Source: UBA7692 sp964552715 | GTDB taxonomy: Bacteria; Bacteroidota; Bacteroidia; Chitinophagales; LD1 | Reading direction: 5' to 3' | NCBI GenBank assembly: GCA_964552715.1 | Contig: CAZKHZ010000129.1 | Span: forward strand, 1-10,800 | Length of the DNA: 10,800 bases | Shown here: piece by piece, positions 1 through 7,594 of the stretch | How the letters are laid out: each line of letters opens with the position of its first letter | Position numbering within the stretch: the first letter of the stretch is position 1 | The notes under the pieces: generated by a model | The model's database searches: none | What the model saw: only the letters and a program-made list of their open reading frames with translations | Told to the model about the DNA's origin: nothing | Program-made: the position numbers and the translations under genes

Positions 1-1658
1 ACCAATTCTTTCCTCATAACAAAATCACCAAAGCTTTCTGCTTGGTTACGTTCATTTGAATAGGATGCAAACACAGGTTCTAATGCAGCAAGAATACCTG
101 CTTCATCAACGTTTTGCTTGTATATTTTATTCAGTCGTTGCCCCTGCACATCACCTCCAAGATGCAAATTATAAACCCCTGCCGACACACCCACCAATGC
201 AATTTCTGCAAGGTAAGGACGAGCGCAACCATTAGGGCAACCCGTCATGCGAATGATAATTTCCTGAGACGATAAGTTGTGCTTTTCGAGAATCGGTTCA
301 AGTTTAGATACCAATATAGGCAAGTATCTCTGCCCTTCTGCAAATGCCAATGGACAATTAGGCAAAGCCACACATGCAACCGAATTTCTGCGCAAAGCAG
401 ACGATGCTTCGGTATGTTTTTTCAAGCCATATTTTTCAAGAATAGCATCTATTATATCTTTATCCTTTGCATCCACATCACCCACTATTAAATTCTGATT
501 GCAAGTAAAACGGAAGTTTACCTTACCTGTTTTGGCGATTTCTAACATGCAGGTTTTCATCTCCAAATCGTTTTCATTGCATACTCTACCATGCTCTACA
601 AAAACGGTGTAATACCATTTTCCTTCATGGTTTTGATGCCAGCCGTAATAATCCGTACGCTGAGTTAATATATAAGGCACAATAGGTTTCAGTTCCGCCC
701 CTGTACGTTTGGCTAGCTCTTCTTTGAACCACTCTAAACCGTAATTATCAATTGTATATTTCATGCGTGCCAGCTTTCTATCACTGCGGTTGCCATAATC
801 GCGCTGAATAGTTACGATTTCATAAACTGTTTTAAGCGTTTCTTCTTCTGTTTCACAGAAACAAATATCACTTGCTGCGCGTGGATAAGTTGCTTCGTTG
901 CCATGTGTCATGCTCATGCCGCCACCAGCAACTACATTAAAGCCTTTCAAAACATTATTCTCAATCACTGCAATCAAGCCAATGTCATTTGCCATTACAT
1001 CAATATCGTTGTTGGGGGGAATAGCAATAGCTATTTTGAATTTACGCGGCAGGTAAGTGGTTTTGTATAGTGGGTCTTCTTCATCCTTTTTATCCAAGAG
1101 CTTTTCCTCATCTAACCATATCTCGTAGTAGGCTCTTGTCTTAGGCATCAGCAGTATGCTTATTTTATCGGCATAAGCATGTATCTGCGTATGAATAGGC
1201 GATTGCATGGGATGTGCTGCGCACACAACGTTTCTATTGATGTCGCCACAAGTGGCAATGCTATCTAATTTGGCAAGATTAAAACCTTGAATAGTTGGCT
1301 TTAAATGCGACTTAATAATGCCATGCAATTGTATTGTTTGGCGTGTAGTAATCTTAATAACACCTGTTGAATGATTATTGGAAATTTCATGCAATGCTAG
1401 CCATTGCGCACTATTCATCACCCCTCCAGGCAAACGAAGACGAATCATGTAATTATAATCACGCTCCAATTTTTTCTGCGCGCGCTCCTCGCGTCTGTCA
1501 CGGTTATCTTGCTGATAAATTCCGTGAAACTTTATTACTGATTGATCGTCATCAATAATAGAACCAGTCAATTCATTTTGGAGTGAATCAGCAAGTGTAC
1601 CGCGCAACGCGATACTGTCTTCTTTTATCTTTTCTACTGCCGAAAGTTTTTCGCTCAT
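1..1658 (-). CDS. cysI: Assimilatory sulfite reductase, hemoprotein beta subunit (C-terminus cut by window edge)
   Basis: Reduces sulfite to sulfide with six electrons in the cytoplasm, using siroheme coupled to a [4Fe-4S] cluster. Reading the minus strand from the ATG at 1658 gives an uninterrupted frame of 552 codons that leaves the window at base 1. The cluster ligands are visible as Cys429 and Cys435 (ACVALPNC) and Cys474 and Cys478 (TGCPNGC), almost the same positions as in E. coli CysI (434, 440, 479, 483). Other family landmarks are NRNVVCAAHP, TYLPRKFK, PPNNDIDVMANDIG, VVAGGGMSMTHGN and, near the edge, YNLHLGGD and ESFGDF. E. coli CysI has 570 residues, so only roughly 10-20 are missing here. 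The start gives the N-terminus MSEKLSAVEKIKEDS, as expected for the family. No flavoprotein partner (cysJ) or other cys gene lies inside the window; any would be beyond base 1. A ferredoxin-dependent nitrite or sulfite reductase is the only real alternative, but similarity to CysI is closer. Confidence 0.95.
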   Translation of the reverse strand, partial: MSEKLSAVEKIKEDSIALRGTLADSLQNELTGSIIDDDQSVIKFHGIYQQDNRDRREERAQKKLERDYNYMIRLRLPGGVMNSAQWLALHEISNNHSTGVIKITTRQTIQLHGIIKSHLKPTIQGFNLAKLDSIATCGDINRNVVCAAHPMQSPIHTQIHAYADKISILLMPKTRAYYEIWLDEEKLLDKKDEEDPLYKTTYLPRKFKIAIAIPPNNDIDVMANDIGLIAVIENNVLKGFNVVAGGGMSMTHGNEATYPRAASDICFCETEEETLKTVYEIVTIQRDYGNRSDRKLARMKYTIDNYGLEWFKEELAKRTGAELKPIVPYILTQRTDYYGWHQNHEGKWYYTVFVEHGRVCNENDLEMKTCMLEIAKTGKVNFRFTCNQNLIVGDVDAKDKDIIDAILEKYGLKKHTEASSALRRNSVACVALPNCPLAFAEGQRYLPILVSKLEPILEKHNLSSQEIIIRMTGCPNGCARPYLAEIALVGVSAGVYNLHLGGDVQGQRLNKIYKQNVDEAGILAALEPVFASYSNERNQAESFGDFVMRKEL

Positions 1659-1683
1659 AATAATGGTATTAATTTAGGATGTG

Positions 1684-1714
1684 AAAATATAATTCAATAC
1701 GAACTTCATTGCAA
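1684..1714 (-). promoter_or_regulatory. Possible Bacteroidota-type promoter of cysI
   Basis: On the minus strand TATATTTT (1691-1684) matches the Bacteroidota -7 consensus TAnnTTTG at all positions but the last. A TTG (1714-1712) lies 20 bases upstream as a possible -33 element. The start codon follows about 25 bases downstream. The match is imperfect in AT-rich DNA, and the -33 element abuts the terminator-like hairpin of the preceding gene, so this is only a candidate. Confidence 0.3.
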
Positions 1715-1749
1715 CAAAAAAGCCCCACCAATGTTGGCGAGGCTTTTTG
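1715..1749 (-). terminator. Intrinsic terminator-like hairpin after the T9SS protein gene
   Basis: AAAAAGCC (1717-1724) pairs with GGCTTTTT (1741-1748), and inside it CCAA (1728-1731) faces TTGG (1734-1737). On the minus strand the structure ends in a run of six T (1721-1716). It begins about 20 bases after the stop codon of the T9SS-sorted protein and before cysI, so it should separate the two transcripts. The A-tract and T-tract symmetry would also allow function on the plus strand. Confidence 0.7.
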
Positions 1750-1769
1750 TATAATTTATTTGTTGCAAT

Positions 1770-3668
1770 TTATTTGATGATAATAAATCGCTTAGTAGCA
1801 GATTGACCATTCATGCTCAAGTGCATTACATAGTTACCAGCCTGCACAGAAGAATAATCTAATTGTTTGCTAAAACTATTTCCTGCCCTCTCTAATTTCT
1901 CTGAAGCAATCAATTGTCCCACATTGCTGTAAATATCAAATGATAATTCTGATGCTTCTGAACTTGCAATATACAAGGTCATCATACCTTTAGATGGATT
2001 TGGGAAAAGCGTTACCAAGTTGCTGAATGAATTCAAATTTTCTATTCCACTTATTACAAAATCAATTACGTTACTGGTGTCAAAACATCCGCTTGCATTA
2101 GAAACGATACAAGAGTATGGACCATTAACTACTGGAGTGTAATCAGTTGAATTTGCACCAGATATAGGCAATCCATTAAACAACCACTGATAAGAAAATC
2201 CGCTTGCCGCAGTTAAAGTTGTTGAATTAGATTGAAAGATACCAGTTGCCGCAATATAAAGTGGCACAGGAGTGCGAAGCGTTGCGCTAACATTTTCAGT
2301 TATAACTTTGCATCCTGTTATGCTATCTGAAATCTGCACCTTTATAATGGATATTGTATCAGCAAGTATAAATGGATCAGCAGGAATAAAGTAGCTGCTG
2401 CCATTTTCGAAAGGAATTACAGAAGTATCATTTTTGAACCATACATAGCGATAAGGACCACCATAAACTGAAAGAAAAATTGTATCGCCACTACAAACCG
2501 AAGTATCAGGCAGTGCAGCAATTGAAGTTGCAAGAGGCAATGCATTAACCGTTACAGTATCAGTTTGTGTATAGATTGTATCCAACTTGGTGCCGATATA
2601 CATTGTACCCGAAACACCACCGCCACTTGGCGAATTAGTAGAAAACGCAAATACTCCAGGACCTGTCAAAACTGTTGTGTATGTACCACCATCATCATCG
2701 TTAGATGTAGGATCGTCATCTTCAAAGCGAATGGAAATTGCTGCGCTTTCAAGTGTAAAAGGTTTACCTCCTTGCAACAATTCACTTGCAATCCATTTAG
2801 CATTTCTGCTACCATCTTTTGGAGCACTATTAAAAGATTTTGAACCACTAGTAAAGAAGAACTTAGGATCAGGGGATGCGGTGCAACCTAATATTGGAAT
2901 ATTTGGCTCTTCAATATCACCACAAAACCAATTGCCGGTTACTGTAGCTACTACGCTATCTAAAGAAAGATCAAAAAACTTTGTTTGAAGTGATGGATAA
3001 TAAACTCCAGGCTGGCTATAAAACACTGGAGCAGGTTTTTTACCTGAGCCTTGTGTGCCGTTACCATAGTCCCATTCAAACTCGGTTACCTGCGGTGCAA
3101 GTGCAGGGTATGTGCCTTCATACTGTACTGTAAGTGTATCGCAACCTTTGTTTGTGTTATAACTAAAGAATGGATTGCCGCCACCACAATTTTTTACAAT
3201 TAAAGGCAAAGAAAAAGACTGCGATTGTGTGGTGGTAATTGGCGCAGTAACATTTGCATTAACTGTTACTGTTATAAAGAAAGTTCCAAAAGAAGCCGGT
3301 GTGCCACATATTTTAATGCAACCTCTTCTTTCATTAACGCCCGACAAAGAATAAAAACCGCTCGGGTCATCTATCTGCCAATTTAAACCCACCGGCAAAC
3401 CAACAATACTAACTAACTGAACACTGCTCAGTGTTACATTCTGTCCTTGATAAATTAAACTCTTCGGTATATAAAAAGTAAGATCTTGGCTATACGGTGC
3501 ATTGAAACAAGCATCAGGTAAAATAGCAGGACATATTGCCACATCCTTATTTGCTGTACAACCCACATCAACAGCACAGCCTGGACAACCTGATTGTGCA
3601 AAATTCATATTGGCTTTGAACATAAACAACACCAACAACATCGCTGAATAGCGTAACTTATTAAACAT
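1770..3668 (-). CDS. Secreted PKD/Ig-like multidomain protein with T9SS type A sorting domain
   Basis: 632-residue exported protein of unknown specific function, probably cell-surface or secreted. Residues 1-25 are a signal peptide (MFNKLRYSAMLL...NFAQ). A Cys-rich segment follows (residues 26-55: GCPGCAVDVGC, AICPAILPDACF). Residues 89-140 resemble a putative-Ig (He_PIG) repeat, with LPVGLNW and CGTPASFGTFFITV. Residues 185-235 are a PKD-like domain (FEWDYGNG, PGVYYPSL). Residues 470-538 look like an Ig-like repeat with SYQWLFNG and GPYSCIVSNASGC. Residues 553-632 form a type A T9SS sorting domain: LFPNPSKG, then IYSNVGQLI, GNYVMHLS and the C-terminal KRFIIIK. The sorting domain is the surest call; it predicts export by the T9SS after Sec transport and removal of the C-terminus at the outer membrane. 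No catalytic domain is visible, so an adhesin or matrix role is a guess. The gene is transcribed alone, with its own promoter and terminator. Confidence 0.88.
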   Translation of the reverse strand: MFNKLRYSAMLLVLFMFKANMNFAQSGCPGCAVDVGCTANKDVAICPAILPDACFNAPYSQDLTFYIPKSLIYQGQNVTLSSVQLVSIVGLPVGLNWQIDDPSGFYSLSGVNERRGCIKICGTPASFGTFFITVTVNANVTAPITTTQSQSFSLPLIVKNCGGGNPFFSYNTNKGCDTLTVQYEGTYPALAPQVTEFEWDYGNGTQGSGKKPAPVFYSQPGVYYPSLQTKFFDLSLDSVVATVTGNWFCGDIEEPNIPILGCTASPDPKFFFTSGSKSFNSAPKDGSRNAKWIASELLQGGKPFTLESAAISIRFEDDDPTSNDDDGGTYTTVLTGPGVFAFSTNSPSGGGVSGTMYIGTKLDTIYTQTDTVTVNALPLATSIAALPDTSVCSGDTIFLSVYGGPYRYVWFKNDTSVIPFENGSSYFIPADPFILADTISIIKVQISDSITGCKVITENVSATLRTPVPLYIAATGIFQSNSTTLTAASGFSYQWLFNGLPISGANSTDYTPVVNGPYSCIVSNASGCFDTSNVIDFVISGIENLNSFSNLVTLFPNPSKGMMTLYIASSEASELSFDIYSNVGQLIASEKLERAGNSFSKQLDYSSVQAGNYVMHLSMNGQSATKRFIIIK

Positions 3669-3687
3669 ACTCTGTATTTATTTTTCC

Positions 3688-3717
3688 CAAAAATAGCTTT
3701 TCACTTTAAAGATGCAA
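3688..3717 (-). promoter_or_regulatory. Bacteroidota-type promoter (TTG-N19-TATTTTTG)
   Basis: On the minus strand TATTTTTG (3695-3688) is an exact match to the -7 consensus TAnnTTTG, and TTG (3717-3715) lies 19 bases upstream as the -33 element. The start codon of the T9SS-sorted protein at 3668 is 19 bases downstream, leaving a short A-rich leader without a Shine-Dalgarno sequence, as is usual in this phylum. Confidence 0.6.
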
Positions 3718-3732
3718 CTAATACAAGAAGCG

Positions 3733-3755
3733 ATTGTAACAATTGGGGTTGCAAT
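3733..3755 (-). terminator. Weak hairpin directly after the ABC exporter stop codon
   Basis: ATTGTAAC (3733-3740) pairs with GTTGCAAT (3748-3755), eight pairs with one G-T, around a 7-base loop. It begins one base after the TAG of the exporter gene. The downstream minus-strand tail (CGCTTCTTGT) is only moderately T-rich, so termination here is uncertain. Confidence 0.35.
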
Positions 3756-3756
3756 A

Positions 3757-5526
3757 CTATGCCGATTGCTGTGTCATAAACTGCATATCGTAGAGTTTTT
3801 TGTAGTAGCCGTTTTGCGCAAGCAAGGTTTCGTGCGAACCAAATTCTTTTAACTCGCCTCTGTCGAACACGGCAATTTTTTGTGCATGGCGAATAGTAGA
3901 AAGGCGGTGTGCAATTACAATAGAAGTTCTGCCCTCTACTAATTTTTCTATGGCTTTTTGGATGATTGATTCACTTTCACTGTCTATCGAAGATGTAGCT
4001 TCATCTAAAATCAAAATAGAGGGTTTGAAAACCAAGGCGCGAACGAAAGAAATCAACTGTCGCTGCCCCATTGCAAGCGTTGCGCCACGCTCCATCACTT
4101 TGTAATCGTATCCACCGGGTAGGCGTTTAATAAACTCATGCGCACCCACCAGCTTTGCAGCTCGAATCACTTCTTCGCGGCTGATGGCTTCATCACGCAG
4201 GGTAATGTTTTCAAACACTGTGCCGGCAAACAAAAACACATCCTGCAACACTATACTCATAAGCCTGCGCAGCGCACCCAATTCATAATCGCTGATAGGC
4301 ACATCATCAATCAGAATTTTGCCTTTGCTGATGTCGTAAAACCTGCCGAGCAGCGAAATAGAGGATGATTTGCCTGACCCCGTAGCGCCAACAATAGCAA
4401 GTGTTTCTCCGGCTGCAAGCGTAAAGTTTACATCCTTTAAAACGTAGTGTTCATCGTTGTAAGCAAACCATACTTTTTCAAATTCTATTTTGCCTTTAAT
4501 ATTTTGCGGAGCAAAAGTTCCCTTGTTCGGAATGCGTTTATCTTGGTCTAAAAGTTTGAATACTCTTTCGCAAGCCACCAAGCCTCTTTGAATGGTGTTT
4601 ACCTTATCAGCAATAAAACGCAAGGGGCGAAAAAGCATATTGATATAAAGAATAAAAGCCATGATAACGCCCACCTCGGCTTCGCCATGAAGTATCTGCC
4701 GGGAGGCATTCCACACCAGCAAACCAACAGATGCAGCCAGCAAAATTTCCACCGCAGGAAAGAAAAGCGAGTAGTACCAAATGCCATTGATGTTCGCTTT
4801 CTTCAATGAATTATTAATGTTGGAAAACTTACCAAATTCCTTTTTTTCAACATTAAATAATTGAATGATGCGCATACCCGTAAGATGCTCTTGCAGAAAG
4901 GCATTGAGGCGACCGATTTGTGTTCTCTCTTCTTGAAAAGAACGCTTTACACCTTCTTGAAACCAACGGGTAACAATCAACAGCAAAGGCAGGGTGGAAA
5001 CACTGATTAAGGTAAGCTTCCAGTTGGTAAAAAACATAAAAGAAAGCACCACGATAATGGTGAGTATATCGGCAAGAATGGTAATCAAGCCCTCCGAAAA
5101 AGTATCGCTTACAGCTTCTATATCGCTGATGGTGCGGGTGGTAGAAGTGCCGATGGGCGTAGTATCAAAATACTTGAGGCGCGACTGAATAATGTGATTG
5201 AAAACACGCACCCGCATATCGCGAATCACACTTTGCCCCAGCCAAGCCGTAAGAAAGTTGAAAGCATAGCGCAGTAGCGACTCCACAACAAGAAAAACAA
5301 GCAACAGCAAAGCCATCTTTTGCAAGCCATCTAAGTTGTAGTGTGTTATGTAATTATCTACCGTATGCTGAACAATCTTTGGGCGAAACGGGGCAACAAA
5401 TGCCAGTGTCAGCGACAGAGCAATGGACACCCGAAACCATAACTTGTAGGGGTTTGCAAGGCGCAAAATGCGCCATAGCAAGTCAAAATCTAAAAGTTGT
5501 TTTTGTGCAGTATTTCCGCTTTCCAT
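3757..5526 (-). CDS. ABC exporter half-transporter (MsbA/multidrug type, fused permease and ATPase)
   Basis: 589-residue inner-membrane exporter with an N-terminal six-helix transmembrane domain (about residues 30-320) and a C-terminal nucleotide-binding domain (about 345-580). It probably works as a dimer, pumping a lipid or drug-like substrate outward using ATP; the substrate cannot be read from the sequence. ATPase motifs are Walker A GATGSGKS (380-387, Lys386), Q-loop Gln428, signature LAMGQ (484-488), Walker B ILILDE with catalytic Glu509, D-loop SSID and H-loop His540 (IAHRLSTI). The signature is odd: LSGGQ-type motifs nearly always keep Ser at the second position, but here it is Ala485. 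The other catalytic residues are intact, so it may be active as a homodimer or serve as one half of a heterodimer. The start at 5526 gives a short polar head before the first helix; no ribosome binding site is evident. No neighbour suggests a substrate. Confidence 0.93.
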   Translation of the reverse strand: MESGNTAQKQLLDFDLLWRILRLANPYKLWFRVSIALSLTLAFVAPFRPKIVQHTVDNYITHYNLDGLQKMALLLLVFLVVESLLRYAFNFLTAWLGQSVIRDMRVRVFNHIIQSRLKYFDTTPIGTSTTRTISDIEAVSDTFSEGLITILADILTIIVVLSFMFFTNWKLTLISVSTLPLLLIVTRWFQEGVKRSFQEERTQIGRLNAFLQEHLTGMRIIQLFNVEKKEFGKFSNINNSLKKANINGIWYYSLFFPAVEILLAASVGLLVWNASRQILHGEAEVGVIMAFILYINMLFRPLRFIADKVNTIQRGLVACERVFKLLDQDKRIPNKGTFAPQNIKGKIEFEKVWFAYNDEHYVLKDVNFTLAAGETLAIVGATGSGKSSSISLLGRFYDISKGKILIDDVPISDYELGALRRLMSIVLQDVFLFAGTVFENITLRDEAISREEVIRAAKLVGAHEFIKRLPGGYDYKVMERGATLAMGQRQLISFVRALVFKPSILILDEATSSIDSESESIIQKAIEKLVEGRTSIVIAHRLSTIRHAQKIAVFDRGELKEFGSHETLLAQNGYYKKLYDMQFMTQQSA

Positions 5527-5640
5527 AAAGGCGCGGTGAATGTAATGCAGAGATGCGACACATCAGTTAAGAGATATTAAAATGGTGAAGTGAGAGGAGT
5601 TGCGAGGAACAACCTGGGTGATAGTACAAGTAGGCAAGAA

Positions 5641-5694
5641 CATTCGTGCTTCGACTTTGCTCAGGGTGACAATATTACCACGAATACACGAATG
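5641..5694. repeat. 54-base element bounded by 8-bp inverted repeats, candidate dispersed intergenic repeat
   Basis: CATTCGTG (5641-5648) is the exact reverse complement of CACGAATG (5687-5694). The right end is also a near-perfect tandem pair, CACGAATA then CACGAATG (5679-5694). The core around 5649-5670 contains CTTCGACTTTGCTCAGGGTG, which resembles short sequences I associate with dispersed intergenic copies in many Bacteroidota genomes. Only one copy is present here, so repeat status is inferred. Confidence 0.4.
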
Positions 5695-6100
5695 AATACA
5701 AAGGTGCGAAAAGGGTTGGCGACTTATTTTTTTGTTAGTGATGGAGCGCGATGGACATAATTTGATTTGAATATATACACGGTATGAAGTGTGTTTCTAT
5801 CACTAACATGGGTGGGTGGAGAGAGTAATGAGTGATTCTTTTTGTGAGGGGATGCGCTTGTATATAGTGTAAGATGGTGTGGGTGGTAATGCTTATGGTA
5901 CGGTTTGCATCCAAGTTGGCGTGTTCACCGCTTTCGGACTACTGGCAAAATAATGCGGTAAGCATTTAAAGTAATGGCTACCTTAATGATGCGCTTAAAT
6001 ATACCGTCTAAAAATTTGAGGAAGTTGAGGGCAAGTACCCTGAAACAGGGGGGATGGCAACTATGCTCTAAATACTGAATCTTATAACACTGATTTGTTT

Positions 6101-6124
6101 TGCCGATGTAAAATATTATCGGCA
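6101..6124. repeat. Perfect 7-bp inverted repeat (hairpin) downstream of the anti-sigma gene
   Basis: TGCCGAT (6101-6107) and ATCGGCA (6118-6124) flank a 10-base AT-rich loop. It lies about 50 bases after the stop codon of the anti-sigma gene and could stabilise the 3' end of that transcript. Neither strand has a T-tract right after the stem, so it is not a classical intrinsic terminator. Confidence 0.5.
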
Positions 6125-6172
6125 TTCAATCCCCACCCAGTGTTTTAAAACTTATGAAAACTGCTTTTAAAT

Positions 6173-7594
6173 CTAAAACCGATACCTCAACCCCGCTTCG
6201 CCACCAAAAAACATGGGGCGGGCGTTTTGATTGCCAGTTTTGGAAATGCTGAGTTGATAGGTAGCACCTGCATTCAGCAAAAGCGATGGCAACAATTTAA
6301 TTTCTACACCCGTGGTGGAATAGAAATTTGCAAAGTAGCGTTTGCTACCATTGCGGTAGTCGTTGGTAGAAGCAGCCGACTTACTTTTTTCGTTCCAAAA
6401 TTGCTCGGTAAAATTGCCCGTGGTGGTTACATTATTTGTTTGGTTATCTATCTGTTTAGCAACATCATCGGGCACATCAAAACTCAAATTTTCTTTCACC
6501 TTGATGTGATTTACGACACCTGCGCCAATAAACCAACTCACTCGCTGGGATGAAACGGGATACACATTTACCCCAACAGGAATAGCCACCGAATGAATGT
6601 TGGAGGAATATGACAAAGGCGAAAAAGCAGTGTCGGTATTGCTTACATTATGCAGCGCAAAAGATGTTTTGCTGTATTGCACACCATTGGTAATAGCAAC
6701 ATACTTGCCAATGCGGAATGCTTGTTGAATTCCCGCAAACCAGTTTGCTTGATGATGAAACTTACCCTGCGTAAATGAAGCCGAAGCTCCGGCAACTGCG
6801 CCTATTTCGTAATAAAATAATTTCTTTTTGACGGGCAATTTCACTGTGCCTTCTTCCAATTTTTCATCATTTAAAATTTCGGCTGCTGCTATTTCATTGT
6901 TTAAAAGAAATGCTGGGAGCGAATGGATAGAAGCAAATAATACATCTTCTCTTATCACATTAGTGGATGCTATATTTTCACCAACAACATCTGATGGTTT
7001 GAAAACATCAGCGGCATTTGTTTTGGCTAAAGCTTTATCTTTTGCAAGCAGCTTTTTATATTGATTTTTGGCAACACTATTGGTTGACTTTTTACTGCGT
7101 GAAGGTTTAGCTTCTGAACCTCCATTAAGGCTTTTAGCTGTTGATGAAATTTTAGCTACCCCGTCAGCGTTCGTAGTCCCATACGGTGGTTTATTGTTGC
7201 TTCCAATAGGTGACTTCACATCAAGCGATGCTGTCTGTTTAGCAGATATATCTTCGGTATTTTGATTTTGTGATGCAATATCATTTGTAGCAATTTGTGC
7301 GGATGAAAACTGAGTATTACCTGAAGAAACATTTTCTGAAACCTCGGCAGATTTGTTTGCGATAGCTGTAAAAGAATTTTGTTTTGGAGAGAGCAACATC
7401 AGCGACACAGCACCCATCACCGCAGCAATGGATGCACCGCTTAACCACAACCAAAAGAAACCTCTGCGCTTCTTGCGATTGTTGAGCATGGCATCCATTT
7501 GCGCCCAAGCGTTTTCATCAAAGGGCGCATGGTAGCCCCCGAGTTTTTGACGCAGTAGTTTATCGTTCATTTCATTTTGCATAAGCCCCAACAT
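6173..7594 (-). CDS. Dual-membrane-spanning anti-sigma candidate (inner-membrane anchor plus outer-membrane beta-barrel)
   Basis: Up to 473 residues in three parts. Residues 1-45 form a short cytoplasmic head with LLRQKLGGYHAPFDENAW, ending in a basic NNRKKRR stretch; this resembles the sigma-binding heads of Bacteroidota anti-sigma proteins. Residues 46-68 are one hydrophobic helix (FFWLWLSGASIAAVMGAV). Residues 70-257 are a Ser/Asn/Lys/Ala-rich, probably disordered linker. Residues 258-473 alternate in beta-barrel fashion from YYEIGAVAGASAS and end GGEAGLRYRF, with the terminal Phe typical of outer-membrane proteins. The architecture matches Dma-type anti-sigma factors of Bacteroides. By inference the barrel senses the outer membrane and the head holds the ECF sigma encoded just upstream. 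The start is ambiguous: ATG at 7594 overlaps the sigma gene by 23 bases, ATG at 7582 by 11, and ATG at 7570 follows the sigma TGA after one base. All imply translational coupling; 7582 or 7570 seem likelier than 7594. It is the last gene of the operon. Confidence 0.8.
   Translation of the reverse strand: MLGLMQNEMNDKLLRQKLGGYHAPFDENAWAQMDAMLNNRKKRRGFFWLWLSGASIAAVMGAVSLMLLSPKQNSFTAIANKSAEVSENVSSGNTQFSSAQIATNDIASQNQNTEDISAKQTASLDVKSPIGSNNKPPYGTTNADGVAKISSTAKSLNGGSEAKPSRSKKSTNSVAKNQYKKLLAKDKALAKTNAADVFKPSDVVGENIASTNVIREDVLFASIHSLPAFLLNNEIAAAEILNDEKLEEGTVKLPVKKKLFYYEIGAVAGASASFTQGKFHHQANWFAGIQQAFRIGKYVAITNGVQYSKTSFALHNVSNTDTAFSPLSYSSNIHSVAIPVGVNVYPVSSQRVSWFIGAGVVNHIKVKENLSFDVPDDVAKQIDNQTNNVTTTGNFTEQFWNEKSKSAASTNDYRNGSKRYFANFYSTTGVEIKLLPSLLLNAGATYQLSISKTGNQNARPMFFGGEAGLRYRF

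Larger units (their letters stand above)
5527..6172. other. Long intergenic region without a convincing gene
   Basis: About 650 bases separate the ABC exporter from the anti-sigma gene. The region holds a 54-base element with inverted-repeat ends (5641-5694), a hairpin at 6101-6124 and a small CCCTG-AAA-CAGGG stem (6038-6050). A 66-codon minus-strand frame (6125-5925) has no recognisable domain, no ribosome binding site and a start codon partly inside the hairpin, so I do not call it a gene. No clear promoter for the exporter was found near 5527. Confidence 0.6.

Noticed and set aside
2587..2988. 133-codon plus-strand frame
   Set aside because: It lies fully opposite the T9SS-sorted protein gene, has no recognisable domain and looks like an antisense shadow of biased codons.
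5888..5966. AATGCTTA (5888-5895) and TAAGCATT (5959-5966) inverted pair as transposon ends
   Set aside because: Short arms, no transposase and no target-site duplication seen; probably chance.
6038..6050. CCCTG-AAA-CAGGG stem as a terminator
   Set aside because: Only five pairs, no T-tract on either strand, and far from any gene end.
5925..6125. 66-codon minus-strand frame in the long gap as a real gene
   Set aside because: No domain, signal or ribosome binding site, unusual composition, and a start codon overlapping a hairpin. Kept only as an observation.
6142..6151. GTTTTAAAAC palindrome
   Set aside because: A 10-base AT-rich palindrome is expected by chance in this composition and has no supporting context.
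6227..6553. 108-codon plus-strand frame
   Set aside because: It is antisense to the barrel domain of the anti-sigma candidate, whose own frame is supported by protein features.
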